In this document: one piece after another, positions 31,587-42,760 of the stretch | Layout: each line of letters opens with the position of its first letter | Position numbering within the stretch: the first letter of the stretch is position 1 | Assembly (NCBI GenBank): GCA_963575745.1 | Contig: CAUYUJ010012669.1 | Span: forward strand, 691,501-755,500 | Direction of reading: 5' to 3' | DNA: 64,000 nt | Source of the DNA: Prorocentrum cordatum | Lineage: Eukaryota > Sar > Dinophyceae > Prorocentrales > Prorocentraceae | Translations under genes and position numbers: made by a program | The notes under the pieces: model-generated | Databases searched by the model: none | Told to the model about the DNA's origin: nothing | The model's input: only the letters and a program-made list of their open reading frames with translations

Positions 31587-33292
31587 GAAGCGGCCTGCCG
31601 GAGCCATCTTTGGGCTGCGTGGTCAGATCTTGAGGCCGTCTTTGAGAGGTTGCAGTCCCGTCGCCGTTGCCGTGGCCGTCTTGCATGGGCCGTCTCGTAA
31701 TTATTCCAGCACGCCCCAGCGCGCCGAGGGCAGGCCGGTAGATGCCTATGTGAGCTGGATGCGCAAATTCTGGACGCGGGGCGGTCTTGGGGCCTCTTGG
31801 GGGCATGTTGGAAGCTATCGTGGGCCATCTTGTGTAATCTTGGAGGCCACACTTGGCTAGCTAGGGCCCTGTTGGGGCCAGACTGAGGCGTCTTGGACGC
31901 TCTCACCGCTGGCGAGCGGGCCCATCCAGACCCAGGTCTGGAGAACTGACTCCTTCGGGCTAGTGGGATTATGATTCCAATCACCCGCGCTTGTTGATTT
32001 ATATCCAATGGAGCCGCCGCCCGAGCCAGCCATCGCGCTCGGGCTGGCGCCTTGGAGAGGGAGGAACTTGGGATGGCGGGGGCGCGCGGGAGGAGTAGGT
32101 GACACCTCCCCGAGCTTGTGCTGTTGTCGCGAAGCGAGGCGGCACGATGGCATGCCAGAGGGCGCCCTGAAGAGGCCTGGGAGCGGTGGCCAGGAAGAGG
32201 CGGCCATGAAGAGCCCGAGGAGGAGGAGGAGGAGGAGGAGGAGGAGGAGGAGGAGGCGGCGCCACCTGAGGACGAAAGCGCAGAAGGGGCGGAGGCTGCA
32301 ACCAGGAGGCGTCCCGAGAAGAAGGGCGAGTTGCATGCCCGGTGGAGACGGCCACGAGGAGGAGGGGGCGGCGGCGGAGGCAGAGCAGGTGGGGTCAAGA
32401 CCTCTGCCGCGAAGGCCTCCACGAGCGAGCTCTGAGGACGCCGCTGGGGGGGCGGCCAGCGAGCGGACCGTCTAACGCTCAGGCCAGGCTACACCCTGCG
32501 AAATGCTTAAGAAATCATGGGTTAAGAAACTCAGAGTCTCAGAATTTGAATAAAAACCCAGAACTTCTATCAAAATCTTAGGATTTACATTGAAACATCA
32601 AGAATAATCGAGACTCTCGCCAAAAACTTAAGTTTTCTTAAACATCGCCTAGGGTGTACACCCCCTTCTGTGAGGGGGGAAGCCTCTTGATCTGTGAGTG
32701 AATCGGCGCGGCCTCGCTGGTCCCGCCAAGGGGGAGTTCCCTGGCAGGCCCAATCGTCTACTCGTTTGCCCGCTGGCACTCCTGGGATGCTACGCCTCGG
32801 GCCCCACGCTTGGCAATGGAGTTTGGTCTTGGGAAGGCCTGGCGGCCAGCGCCGCCGACCCTGAAGGGGGACGGCGACGACGGCGGCGGCGACAGCGGCG
32901 ACGACGACGACACTGATGCTCTGGAGCCTTTCTTGGGGCTCTCTTGGGAGCCTCTTGGGCTCTGGTGGGGCTGGGGCCATGGCTGGGGCCCCAGACCCCC
33001 TTAGCGTTGTGAAAAATCGCGACGGGAGGTTTTCCACTATATGTTCGGCCTCCGGGGGCCCTCGCCGGGCCTCGGGACCGTCAAGAAACGACTCGGGATG
33101 AGAAACCGGTCCCGGGGAAGTGGTCCAGACCTCTGGGGGTCGACGCTGTGAACAAATCATGGCGTTCGGGGTCTGGGAATGGAGGGTGATCCACATGAAG
33201 GGTGAAGTAAAGGACCCTAAAGGGGCCCGAAAAGGCCTCTTTGGGGCCCTTTTCTTCGCCCTCCCATGTAGGTCACCCCTTACTACCACTTC
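31587..33292. other. GC-rich low-complexity stretch
   Basis: No gene recognised. Contains GGCC...CTTGGGG-type short repeats, a (GGA)n run at 32216-32255 and a GACGGCGGCGGC patch near 32870-32915. Long reverse-strand frames here encode Pro/Arg/Ser low complexity. Confidence 0.5.
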
Positions 33293-33375
33293 TGGGGGTC
33301 GACGTTGTGAAAAACCTCTGGGGGTCGACGTTGTGTAAAAATGGGGGTCGACGTTGCGGAAAAATCACGACGTCG
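33293..33375 (+). repeat. Short tandem repeat with GGGGGTCGACGTTG
   Basis: Three to four units of CTGGGGGTCGACGTTGTG plus an A-run; a related single unit lies at about 33131-33152. Confidence 0.8.
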
Positions 33376-33501
33376 GGGGTCCGGGGCCGATGCCTGGGGC
33401 ACGACCAGGGCCGAGGCCGGGGGCGGGGGAGCCAGGGCCGGAGCCAGGGCGACGGGGCCGGGACCTGGGCCGCGGCCCCCTGGGCTGGGCAGCGTCTGGG
33501 T

Positions 33502-33664
33502 TTAAGTCGGGCCTGTCCCCCTTACAGGGGGATTTTGGACGAAAACCGAAAAATAACCCAAAAATATTCCAAACGTGCCCAAAAATGGTCAAAGAATAGG
33601 CGCCAGACTATTTCTTGACCATGTCTGAAGATGCCCCCTGTGGAGGGACAGGCCCGACCTTGAA
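33502..33664 (+). mobile_element. MITE copy M1
   Basis: 163 bp with inverted ends (left TTAAGTCGGGCCTGTCCCCC, right complementary) around an AT-rich middle. Flanked by the exact 8-bp duplication GTCTGGGT (33494-33501 and 33665-33672). Too short to encode a transposase. Confidence 0.85.
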
Positions 33665-34350
33665 GTCTGGGTCCGGGGTCGGGGCCGGAGCGGGGGCCGG
33701 GGCCGGGGCCGGAGCAGGGGCCGCGGCGCGGGGGGAAAACGTATTTGGGTGGCGACCCCCCCCCCGGGGCCACCCCAGGACCCTTTTGGGATCCTCCCCC
33801 CAGGCGCGGGGAAGGGATCAAAGGGAAGGGGCTTCGTTTCGATTCCACTCCGATGTTGTTCCGTTTTGCTATGGGCGGCGCTCATGAGGGAGGGGGCCAA
33901 GGCAAATGGAACAGAGGAGGACGGAGACGACGACTCCAACCGAAAAGCCCGACTCGAGCGGAAAAGCTCCCCACGCACGCCGACAGGGTCGGCGGATTTG
34001 ACCTTGGGATGATCCCTGTTCTGTCTGGAGCGCATCCCGCGTCGGGCTCGTCGCGTCGGGGGCCGAACTACTGCTCCACAAGAAGCAGAGTAAATTCAAA
34101 GCAGCGGCCACACACACACACCAACCGCTCCGCAGCTCGGCTACTTCCTCCTCCGTGTAGCTCGGCTGTTTTCTCCTCCGCACCTCGGCCGCTTCCTCAT
34201 CCGCAGCTCGGCCGCTCTCTCCTCCGCAGCTCGGCTGCTTTCTCCTTCAGGCCACAGTCCACTACGCGAGCTAGCCGATTGCAGGTCGGCACGGATGGCG
34301 TCTCTTGTTTGCCAGGCGAGTTGTTGTTTAGCGTTGTCGTGGTAGCCGCG
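33665..34350. other. GC-rich unassigned stretch
   Basis: No gene recognised. GGGGCCG-rich repeats follow M1 (33675-33735), and CTCGGC...CTCC short repeats lie at 34130-34250. Confidence 0.5.
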
Positions 34351-34782
34351 ATGTGTGGAGATCATGTCTCCGCGTTCTCCCCTCCTTTTCCTCCTCCTAA
34401 GGAAAAACACTCCAAACGCTGCAAGTGTGATGGCGGGTACCGCGTCACCACATCATCAGGGCGTATCGTTCCATCGAATTCTCCCGCTCAGGCCACGCTG
34501 GGCAACGCCACGCCGTGGGACAAGAATTTGGAGGAGTGGCGGAGTCATGAGCTTGAGGAGATGCCCAAGGTTGACGCCCACTGTGTCTTCATTCAACCCA
34601 CCACTCTGATCATCTCCACTCGCTGCACACTAGCAACGTCCATTTCCAGATTCGGCATCACAAGTCATTGGACATGTTTCGAGACAGGTTATGTAGGTAG
34701 GCTGATTCAGGCTTGTGCCTACAGTGACGTAATTGCTCGTGCGCTACGTCTCCAGATGACAGGTATTTGCCTCACCGCATGA
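34351..34782 (+). CDS. Hypothetical open frame, 143 codons, unrecognised
   Basis: From ATG at 34351 the frame runs to TGA at 34782 through DNA of mixed composition with no visible repeat, unlike most frames in this window. The peptide is soluble-looking, with a Lys/Cys-rich stretch (KEKHSKRCKCDGGYRVTT) near residue 18, an acidic patch (NLEEWRSHELEEMPKVDAH) near residue 60 and several Cys later. No domain is recognised. The frame extends upstream to 33745 through low-complexity sequence, which I exclude. It could be a chance frame or an exon; no splice evidence was assessed. Confidence 0.2.
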   Translation: MCGDHVSAFSPPFPPPKEKHSKRCKCDGGYRVTTSSGRIVPSNSPAQATLGNATPWDKNLEEWRSHELEEMPKVDAHCVFIQPTTLIISTRCTLATSISRFGITSHWTCFETGYVGRLIQACAYSDVIARALRLQMTGICLTA

Positions 34783-35921
34783 GCAATACAAGGGCTTGTC
34801 ATTTTGAGGGTACCACACAGCTCCAGCGTACTCACATGTGTTTGTACTCGCACCATCCTGGGCGCTCTCTCCTTCTCTCTTTCTCTTTCTTTCTTTCGTT
34901 CTCTCTCTCTCTCTCTCTCTCTAAATATAGTTTTGTTTCCTCTCTCTCTCTCTTTCCCTCCAGGTACACCGTATAGCACCAGCGTGATTCGATGTAATAG
35001 TTTAGCAATATTGTGTCACTCGGTGACCGCAACAGTTGGTGATGTTTGTTTCCTCGAGCACTTTGTCGGCGCTGCTTTACTCGATGTGTTTTGTTTTTCG
35101 CCGCATGGCGTTGTATTTCAGTTGTGCTTGGATTGGCTTCGAGTTGGGTGGGTATTAGACGCTCCTTATTTGCTTTGCGACCCCTCCCCCTGCTCCGCCT
35201 CCACCTGCCCGTCTCCCTCCTCTTCCTCCCCCTCCCGAACCTCCATCGCCACTCGTCCCCTCCCTCCCCCCGCCTCCACGCCATCCTCACACCTTTCTGC
35301 TTCCCATCCTCCCCCGCCCTCCTCCCCTACCCCACTCCCACCCTTCCCTCGTTGCTCCTCCCCCTGCCACATCATCCTCCCCCCTGCCCCCAATTTACCC
35401 TTCCTCCCCCTCGTCCTGTCCACAGTTCCTCTCCCTCTTGTTCCTGCGCCCCCGTCGACCTCCCGTAACTACCTCCGCCTCTATTTCCACCTCGTCCCCC
35501 CTCCTCCGCCTCCTCCACTTCCCAAGTTGCTTGCGCTTCCCTTTCCACCTCTGGCACGCCCCCACCCCGAGCAGCCGCCTGTCCCGCCGTCTCGCTGATC
35601 ATTGCGTCTTCTCTCCGCCGCTCGTCCTCCTCCTCCCTGCTTGTTATTCTCTCTCTCTCTCTCTTTTTTCTCTCTCTCTCTCTCTCTATTGTTCTCCCTT
35701 GCACTCCTCCAAAATTGTTTCTGGAGCCTTGGTCACGAGCCCTCTCTCTCCTCTGGCGCCCTCTCTCTCTCTCGTCGAGGGGAGACGCAGGAGGACGGGG
35801 AAGGCGAACTCCATGCTAGGGCGGCCGAGCAAAGGGAGGGGAGGAGGGCGGGAGAGCGAGGGGAGGGGGGGTGGGCGTGGTCTCTCTCTCTTTCTCTCCC
35901 TCTTTCTCTCACTCTCTCGCT
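34783..35921. other. Pyrimidine-rich stretch
   Basis: No gene recognised. CT-rich runs at 34863-34962, 35640-35690 and 35879-35920, and C-rich TCCTCCCCC-type DNA at 35180-35560. The open frames are Ser/Pro/Leu low complexity. Confidence 0.6.
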
Positions 35922-36070
35922 TTAAGTCGGGCCTGTCCCCCTACAGGAGGAACATTCAAAAATAGGAACAAAAACAGTCTGGGGACTATGTTTTGACTAT
36001 TTTGGGTATCTTCTGAGGATGTTTTATTTTTCATCCAAAATCCCCCTGTAGGGGGACAGGCCCGACTCAA
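35922..36070 (+). mobile_element. MITE copy M2
   Basis: 149 bp, same inverted ends as M1, flanked by exact 8-bp CTCTCGCT (35914-35921 and 36071-36078). The core has AGTCTGGGGACTAT. Confidence 0.85.
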
Positions 36071-36189
36071 CTCTCGCTCTCGCTCGCGCGCGCGTCGCCA
36101 CGTCGCGCCGTCCCGGCCCCGCGGAGCGAAACCACCGGGCCGCCGCCGGAGGCGGACCGCGGAGGAGAAGCGCCAGTGCCCCCAATGCA

Positions 36190-36513
36190 GGATCCGCCCC
36201 TTCCTCCTCCGCCTCCTCCTCCACCTCCGCCTCCGCCTCCTCCTCCCCCTCCTCATCCTCCTCCGCCTCCTCCTCCACCTCCGCCTCCGCCTCCTCCTCC
36301 CTCCTCCTCCTCCTCCTCCTCCTCCTCCTCCTCCGCCTCCGCCTCCTCCTCCTCCGCTTCCTCCCCCTCCTCCTCCTCCTCCTCCTCCTCCTCCCCCTCC
36401 TCCGCCTCCTCCTCCACCTCCACCTCCGCCTCCTCCTCCTCCCCCTCCTCCTCCTCCGCCGCCTCCTCCTCCTCCTCCGCCTCCTCATCCCCCTCTTCCT
36501 CCTCCTCCGCCAA
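36190..36513. repeat. (CCT)n-rich microsatellite
   Basis: About 320 bp of CCT/CCG triplets with few breaks. The frames read poly-Pro, poly-Ser or (reverse) poly-Glu/Arg. Confidence 0.95.
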
Positions 36514-36544
36514 TCAGCGGGACGCATCGAACCCGATCGCCCAC

Positions 36545-36630
36545 CCCGCCCGAGGAGGCGCAGGAGGAGCAGGCGGAGGAGGCGGAGGAGGAGGAGGCGC
36601 AGGAGGAGGAGGCGGAGGAGGCGGATGATG
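36545..36630. repeat. (GGA)n-rich microsatellite
   Basis: GAGGAGGCG-type triplets, the opposite strand sense of the preceding CCT block, so the two could fold on each other. Confidence 0.9.
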
Positions 36631-36997
36631 ACGATCAGCGGGCCCGATGGACGAGTCATCGCCGATGGGGGGCCCGCTGGCCCACCCCGCCCAGAAAGGT
36701 GCGAGTTCTCTATCGAGCGACTATCGCCGATCTATCGCCGATCTCCGATTCGAGCTCGAGGCATCCCCCCCCCAAGCTGGTCCCCCTATCGCTTCCCCTC
36801 GGTCTCTCCGCGTTCAGGCGTTCATGTGTCCCTGTCCTGACATGGGTTCAGCGCGGCGTACAGGGTGACGGCCCCACATTCGCAGGCGTTGCTGGTGTTG
36901 CGATGTCTGCCAGCAGGAAGGCTTGCGTAGAATGTCGAGATCGGTCGACGGCCTTCGATCCGCATAATTAACAGATTCGAGTGCGGCTCGCTTAAGG

Positions 36998-37152
36998 ATA
37001 CGTCGGGCCTGTCCCTCTACAGGAGGAATATTCCAAAATAGTAAAACATAGTCGGGAGATTTTTGTTATGCATTATTAAGCATTTTGGAGCATGTTTTGA
37101 CTATTTTATTTTTCGTCCACAATCACCCTGTAGGGGGACGGGCCCGACCCAA
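36998..37152 (+). mobile_element. MITE copy M3
   Basis: 155 bp with the same inverted ends, flanked by exact 8-bp GCTTAAGG (36990-36997 and 37153-37160). Confidence 0.85.
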
Positions 37153-37160
37153 GCTTAAGG

Positions 37161-37838
37161 ATACCTTGCCTCTGAGCCATGTCGTGATCCCGGGTGTCGC
37201 CAGAATGCACGTCGATCCAGTCTGTTGTCATCCCTTCCCATCTCTCCTTGATCCGTTCGTTGCCCTCCCATGCTCTTCGTTTCTTGCTGCTAAAAGCTGC
37301 TCGTTAACAGGCGTAGGAGTACGAAAAAGTAGTTTTTCAGGTGAAGCAGGCTCGGGAGAGTGCCTTCGGCGCTGCTGTCTTTCACCTCGTCACATCAACG
37401 ACACCAGGAACCAGTGATGTCGCGTGAGCGTTGAGTGGTACGGCAGTAGGGGTTGGGCGGGATGCGGAACGGGGGCAACCATCGCTCTGCTCGCCATGCT
37501 TATGTCCCTCGCCCCCCCCACGGCGGAGTGAAGCTTCCAGGGCGAGCAGCGAAAGCCTGGACATCTCACAGAAAAACAGAGGCCCTACGATAATTATCAC
37601 GATTGCGATGTGGTAGCAGTGCTATCGAAAATAAGCACGGTGGATCATATTGCTTGCATGGTCCACATATTTCACACAGAACGGTCGTACATCCAGAAAA
37701 GAAGTAGCAGCGGTAACGTGAGAACGCCTGTGATTAATTGTACGTATTAGCGTCAGAGTTAGCATGGCCGATGTCAGTCGTAGCATTGCTATTACAACTT
37801 AGAAGTGTCTTGGTGTTTACACTTGTACTGGTGCAGTA
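37161..37838. other. Unassigned stretch
   Basis: Balanced composition and no repeat family seen. Only short open frames (under 75 codons after 37417) without recognisable domains. Confidence 0.5.
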
Positions 37839-37852
37839 AGAGGAGGAGGAGG

Positions 37853-37900
<48 letters not shown>

Positions 37901-37970
37901 AGGAAGAGCAGGAGGAGGAGGAGGAGCAGGACGAGGAGGAGCAGGAGGAGGAGGAGGAGGAGGAGCGCTG
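37839..37970. repeat. (GGAGCA)n / (GGA)n microsatellite
   Basis: GGAGCA hexamers in the centre, GGA triplets on both sides. Confidence 0.95.
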
Positions 37971-39640
37971 GCAGCAGCAATATAATGATTCGAAATCAAG
38001 TTAACCGAATTGAACGAAACAGCGCGCCCCGCCCATTCCCACCCTCCCTCTCATAGTATCGGAATCAAGTGCGGCACAACTTGATATCTGTATCGGAACA
38101 CGTCCCCACCTGGCGAAGTGCAGGCGCTCATGCGCGGTCCAGTGCCCGATGACTCGGCGAAGGGAATCGTGGTTCGGGCCGCGCAGGGGCGGGAGTTGCA
38201 ACACTTCCGATGAGCGCTGCGAAGACGAAGCACGCGCCGCGCCAAGACAGACCTGCCATCTTCGCACGCATGGCGCGGCGCCAGAGCGAGGACAGCATGT
38301 CGCCTTCTCGGCGGCCCCGCTACCGAAGCACGCGCGGCGCCCGCGCGGGAACGCCACCTCCAGGCGACATGTGCACGGAGCTTGGGTGTGGGCAGCGAAT
38401 CGCCCGCACGCACGGGGCCACAGAACCTGGCGAGTGGAAAAGATGCGCCGCGCAGAGGCGGAAGCGCCACGCTCCTCCGAGATCTGCGCGGCGTCGAGGC
38501 AGGAGCGACGGCCTCGCCCTCGCGCGCCGGCGAACTGCCGTACAGACTGTTGCGCGGGAGGTGCGCCCCGTCCCACCCTCGCCGCGCATCTTGCGACGTG
38601 GGCGACAAGACGTCCATGTCCAGAGCAATACCCTGGATTCTGTGGCTCGCGCCGCACCGACGACCCATTTGGGATCCCTGGCTCCCAGATCGTGAGTCAT
38701 CCAATGGCTTCGGAGCGGTCTGGGGCTCGTCGGTGGCCCTTCGGTCGCCTCCTGTCCGCCCCCCCCTCTCTTCGGGGCAGTATTGAACTCTTCTGGGCCT
38801 CCTTGGGAGCCTCTTGGGCCCCTTCTCGGCCGTCTTGGGCGCCACTGTGGCCGTCCCGGTCCATCTCGGGCGCCCCTTGGGCCAGCGTGAGGTCCTCTGG
38901 GGCCGTCCAGGGCGCCTCTTGGGGGCCGGCCTGGGGCTGTATGGAGCTGTCTTGGAGCTCTCGAGGAGGCCGCCTGGGGCGATCTTGGAGGCCTCTGGGG
39001 CCGTCTTGGACGCCGTGAAGACGAAGAAGGCGAAGATTGGGTAAATACGCGTTTTCCGTCGGGAGTGGGGCGATGTTTGCGTGTTGGGGCCCTCTCGAGA
39101 CTCCTCTTCGAGCCCTCTGGCGGCATCTTCGAGGCTTCTGTGTCTGCCTTGAGGCCATCTTGAAGCGTCTTGGTGCTGTCGGAGGCTTCGTAGAGGTCAT
39201 TTTGAAGCGTCGGGGCACCTCTTAGACTGATGCCAAAGCCAATTTTGAAACCGTCTGGGAGCATTTCTAGGATGGAGCCCCCCAGACCGTTTGCCCGGAC
39301 CCCCAAGTCGGCCGGATTGGGCTCGGCATTAGTCTTCACGCGCCGAGTAGACCCTAAATGGTTTGCGAATTCCCCACCCGACCCCAGAAAGAGAATTCCT
39401 GTCTGCCCACCCTGCATACCGCGGTCGCCAGACCTCACAGGATCCTGGGAATCCCTGAGAGTCCAACCTCGCGTCTTGCACGAGTGACGACACCATATTG
39501 CGGTCGCCAGAGCCCACAGGATCCCAGGAGTGCCCGACGGTCCCACCTCGAGTCCTCGGCGACTGACCCAATCCTGCATACTAAACAACCCCGAGAGGGA
39601 GGCGTCACGCGGTCCAGGCGTCACGGCGCATGAGCACAGA
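37971..39640. other. GC-rich stretch without a supported gene
   Basis: Overlapping open frames on both strands (up to 434 codons on the minus strand, 38320-39624) encode Arg/Pro/Gly-rich sequence. From about 38780 to 39210 the DNA carries CCTCTTGGG/GGGGCC short repeats like those at 40540-40880. I see no domain and treat the frames as compositional. Confidence 0.5.
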
Positions 39641-40330
39641 GGCGTTGATAATCACACACATCCTATACCAGAACAGATCAACACACATTACAGCATGGCA
39701 CAGCAAAATACATGCACATCTCATAACATAATTACCCAATCATAATAGAGCATCAAGTACACAGTCAGAGCATAACAAACCAACTCGTACAATGACATAA
39801 CGGTGCATTGAATAGCATAACATCATATGATCGCACATATTGTGTGTATTACGATAGTTACTACTCGGACAGCGAACGACATAGCATGACCTACCAGCAA
39901 AGTGACATCTGCATAACATCACACAGCATAACACACCATACGACAATGTCATAACACAGTATCACATAATGTACCACTGCAAACCAGAACACACCATGTC
40001 ATAACATATAGTCGCATAACACATCATAACATATCATAATATATCATAATGCCAAGCAGGGCAGAACAGAGTATCATACACCAGAACATGACATACCATA
40101 ACGTCATGTTTCCATGACTGTTACCACTACGACAACGTTTACCAAATACCATAAGTATGCAACGCTGATTCCATAGCACACCAGAGTATATCATAGTATA
40201 ACATGCCATACGATATGATGCACAAGCATGACATACTTGTAGCATCACCGATGAGACCGTACCTGAGAATGGCAGCACAGAAGCTGCGTAATACCAATCA
40301 TGCGACAACCGTCACTAAAGGTATAACTAT
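39641..40330. repeat. AT-richer island with CATAAC-type short repeats
   Basis: ATAACATC, CATAACA and similar units recur irregularly through about 690 bp. A smaller related patch lies at 44700-44830. Confidence 0.65.
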
Positions 40331-40980
40331 GAGTGCGGCATCAGCAGATCATGCAATGCGATGTTTATGTTAGCCAGCGTGTGCCCCCACACCGTGTGTT
40401 GCTAGCAGCACATGATGTGCAATCTGCGTGGGGCAATATATGTGGTGCAAGTTACGTGGTGCAGAACATTTGTTGTGCAATCTGGTGGCCTTCGGACCAT
40501 CCCGCCACCGTGCCTGGGTTGTGGGTCAGAGGCCTCTTGGGTGTTCGTTAAGATATTGTGGGAGGCCTCTGGGGTGCCTCTTGGAGGCAGTTTTGAAGCC
40601 TCTGGGGGGCCGTTTGGGGGCCTCTTGGGTGGGGCTTCAGTTTGGGCCTCGTGGGGCCTCTAGGTGGCCTCTTGTGCTCTCTTGGGGCCTCCTGGGGCCT
40701 CCTGGGGGCCTCTTGAGGCGGAAGGCTCGAACTGTCGGTTCATGCTTCCCCTCTGCACCCCTTCGTGGGGTTGGTTTGGGGCTTTCTTGGGCGATTTTGA
40801 GCGCCTCTTGGGCCATTTTGGGGACCCTCTTGGACCGTCATGGGGGCCTCACTTGGGGACCTGGAGAAAACTCCATTTTGCGCTTCGCGGCATGGTGGCG
40901 GATCTATGTTGCGCAATGTATGTTGTGCAATCCTTGTGGGGCAATACATGTGGTGCAGTCTAGGTGGTGCCAGATCTTCA
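40331..40980. repeat. GTGGTGCAATCT and CCTCTTGGG short repeats
   Basis: TTGTGCAATCTGTGTGG-like units at 40415-40485 and 40900-40975 flank a CCTCTTGGGGGCC-rich block (40540-40880). No gene. Confidence 0.6.
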
Positions 40981-41207
40981 GAGCCCCGAATCATCAGGGG
41001 TAACTCGGGTCAGGGATAACTCGGGTTCGTTTTTCGGGAATCCAAACCCGAGTTACCCCGGACCCGAGGTACCCCGGATAACTCGGGCGTCCAGAGCCCC
41101 ACATCATCAGGGGTAACTCGGATCAGGGCTAATTCGGGTTCCTTTTTCGGGAATCCAAACCCGAGTTACCCCGGACCCGAGTTACCCCGGATAATTCGGG
41201 CGCCCAA
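40981..41207. repeat. Hairpin repeat dimer, locus 1
   Basis: Two 113-bp units starting at 40981 and 41094. Within each, GGTAACTCGGGTCAGGGATA is answered by a near-perfect inverted copy about 50 bp later (ACCCGAGTTACCCCGGACCC), so each unit folds on itself. The same dimer occurs at 57628-57854. Confidence 0.9.
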
Positions 41208-41346
41208 TATCTGTGTTGTTGTGCGATAGACGTGGTGCAAACATTGTGGTACAATCTAGCTGATGCGCAGTCGACATGGCGCAGTATGCTGCAATCTATG
41301 TAGTGCACCCGACGTGGTGCAATCGGAGTGGTGAAATCTAGGTGGT
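41208..41346. repeat. GTGGTGCAATCTA minisatellite, left of S4
   Basis: Degenerate GTGGTGCAA(T/A)CTA units. The array resumes at 42046-42190 on the far side of S4, so S4 appears inserted into it. Confidence 0.75.
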
Positions 41347-42045
41347 GTCGGAGGTTAAGGGGTGAGATCGCAGTGAAACGGAGACCCCCCATTGGGAAAT
41401 CGGTTTCGGTTTCGTGTTCATGTCGTGCGTGCGGGCGAGGCGAAGCTGCGCGTGGTCCTCCTGTAGCTAGGCCGAAGTAGGAGCGAAAGTCCGTTCCCCG
41501 TCCGCCAGTGGCCGGGAGGTGTCCCAGTTGGGCCGGGCGGTGTCCAGGGTGTCAGTAGGAGCGAAAGTCCGTTTCCCGTCCGCCGGTGGCTGGGAGGTGT
41601 CCCAGTTGGGCCGGGCGGTGTCCCGGGTGTCCCGGGCGTCCCGGCGCTAACGCATGTCGTTAATTTCATAATTCATTTTTTTCGGCACCTGCCGCTGGCT
41701 TTCTTATCCAATCCAGCTTATCTTATCCAATCCATCTTGTCCAATCCAATTCATCTTATCTTACCCAACCCATCTTGTCCCATCTTATCTTATCCCACCC
41801 AATCCAATCCACCCAACCCAATTCATTAATTCATTTGTTTCTGCGCCTGCGGCGGGCCAATCCATGTGGTGGAGGGGGACTCTGATAGAGAGGGAGAGAG
41901 AGAGAGAGAGAGGGCGAGAGAGAGAGAGAGACAGAGAGACAGAGAGAGATGAGATCAAGGTGACAGACTTGAGGTCTGTCAGGGTGGGCATTTGATCCAA
42001 ATCCCCTCCCAACCTCCTTATCGCCCGCAGGGCGGTCGTATAGGT
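41347..42045 (-). repeat. S-family repeat, copy S4 (short, inverted)
   Basis: About 700 bp. Starts GGAGG(T/C)TAAGGGGTGAGATCG, continues with the family tail (GGTTTCGGTTTCGTGTTC, GCGGGCGAGGCGAAGCTGCG, tandem GGGCCGGGCGGTGTCC), and ends AACCTCCTTATCGCCCGCAG...GTCGTATAGGT. The (CAT)n core of S1-S3 is absent; in its place are CTTATCCAATCCA units (41700-41820) and a GA tract (41885-41950). Confidence 0.8.
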
Positions 42046-42192
42046 AATGTATGTTGTGCAATATGTGTGGAACAGTCTTTGTGGAGCAACCTACGAGGTG
42101 CGCCCCACGTTGCGAACATACATGATGCAATATAGGTGGTGCAATCTATGTGGTGCCGCCGACGTGGCGCAATCCATGCGGTGCAATTTATT
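42046..42192. repeat. GTGGTGCAATCTA minisatellite, right of S4
   Basis: GTTGTGCAATATGTGTGG-like units leading into the first G block. Confidence 0.7.
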
Positions 42193-42760
42193 GTTGCGCA
42201 CATTGAATTGTCAACACCAGTGCTCGCGCAATCATCCCACCCACCCGCCCGCAACTTGGTTTGCAAAACCCTTGCGGGGTCGATTGCGATGTCTGCGTGG
42301 CACTGGCTGGCGCATCGCTACGGGCGCGCTAGCGCGCGCAGGCTCGCGCGCAGAGCAGCCAGCTACTCTGGCGCGAAGGACGCGGCCGCGGTGGGGCTGC
42401 CCATTGGAGACTTCCCAGCACGTGCGTCTCGTAGGCCGCGCCGACGCGCGGGCACGTCAGTGCGAATCGGTGATCCGGGCGGGCGCGGCACCATGGCGAC
42501 GTCGACAGTGGCAGACACGATCATGATAGTGGTGATGTTGGTGGCGATGGTGACGATGACGGCGGTAAGGCCGATGACGGCGCCGATGCTGATCACGCCG
42601 ATTACGATGACGGTGTCGTCACGCCGGTGACGGAGTTTTTGGGAGGATTTCGACACGCGCGCGCTGCCGACGCGCGCGAGTGGCCCGCATGGTATGATCT
42701 GACGGGGGCCGTGCCCCCCCAGCACGCGCACAAAGGCGCTCGAGTGATTTCGACCTGTGC
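42193..42760 (+). repeat. G block copy 1
   Basis: One of five related blocks (others at 45452, 46680, 48650, 54225). Shared parts: a CAATTCCAGTG...CACCCAC lead, GCTTGGCGTTGGCTGGCGCA, CGCGGCCGCG, then a GACGATGATG-rich stretch ending near CGTCGGCGGTGAAG. One forward frame of the last stretch is acidic (Asp-rich) in all copies. Confidence 0.75.

Noticed and set aside
38320-39624. 434-codon minus-strand open frame
   Set aside because: Arg/Pro/Gly-rich, overlapped by long frames on the other strand, and crosses CCTCTTGGG repeats; explained by GC content.
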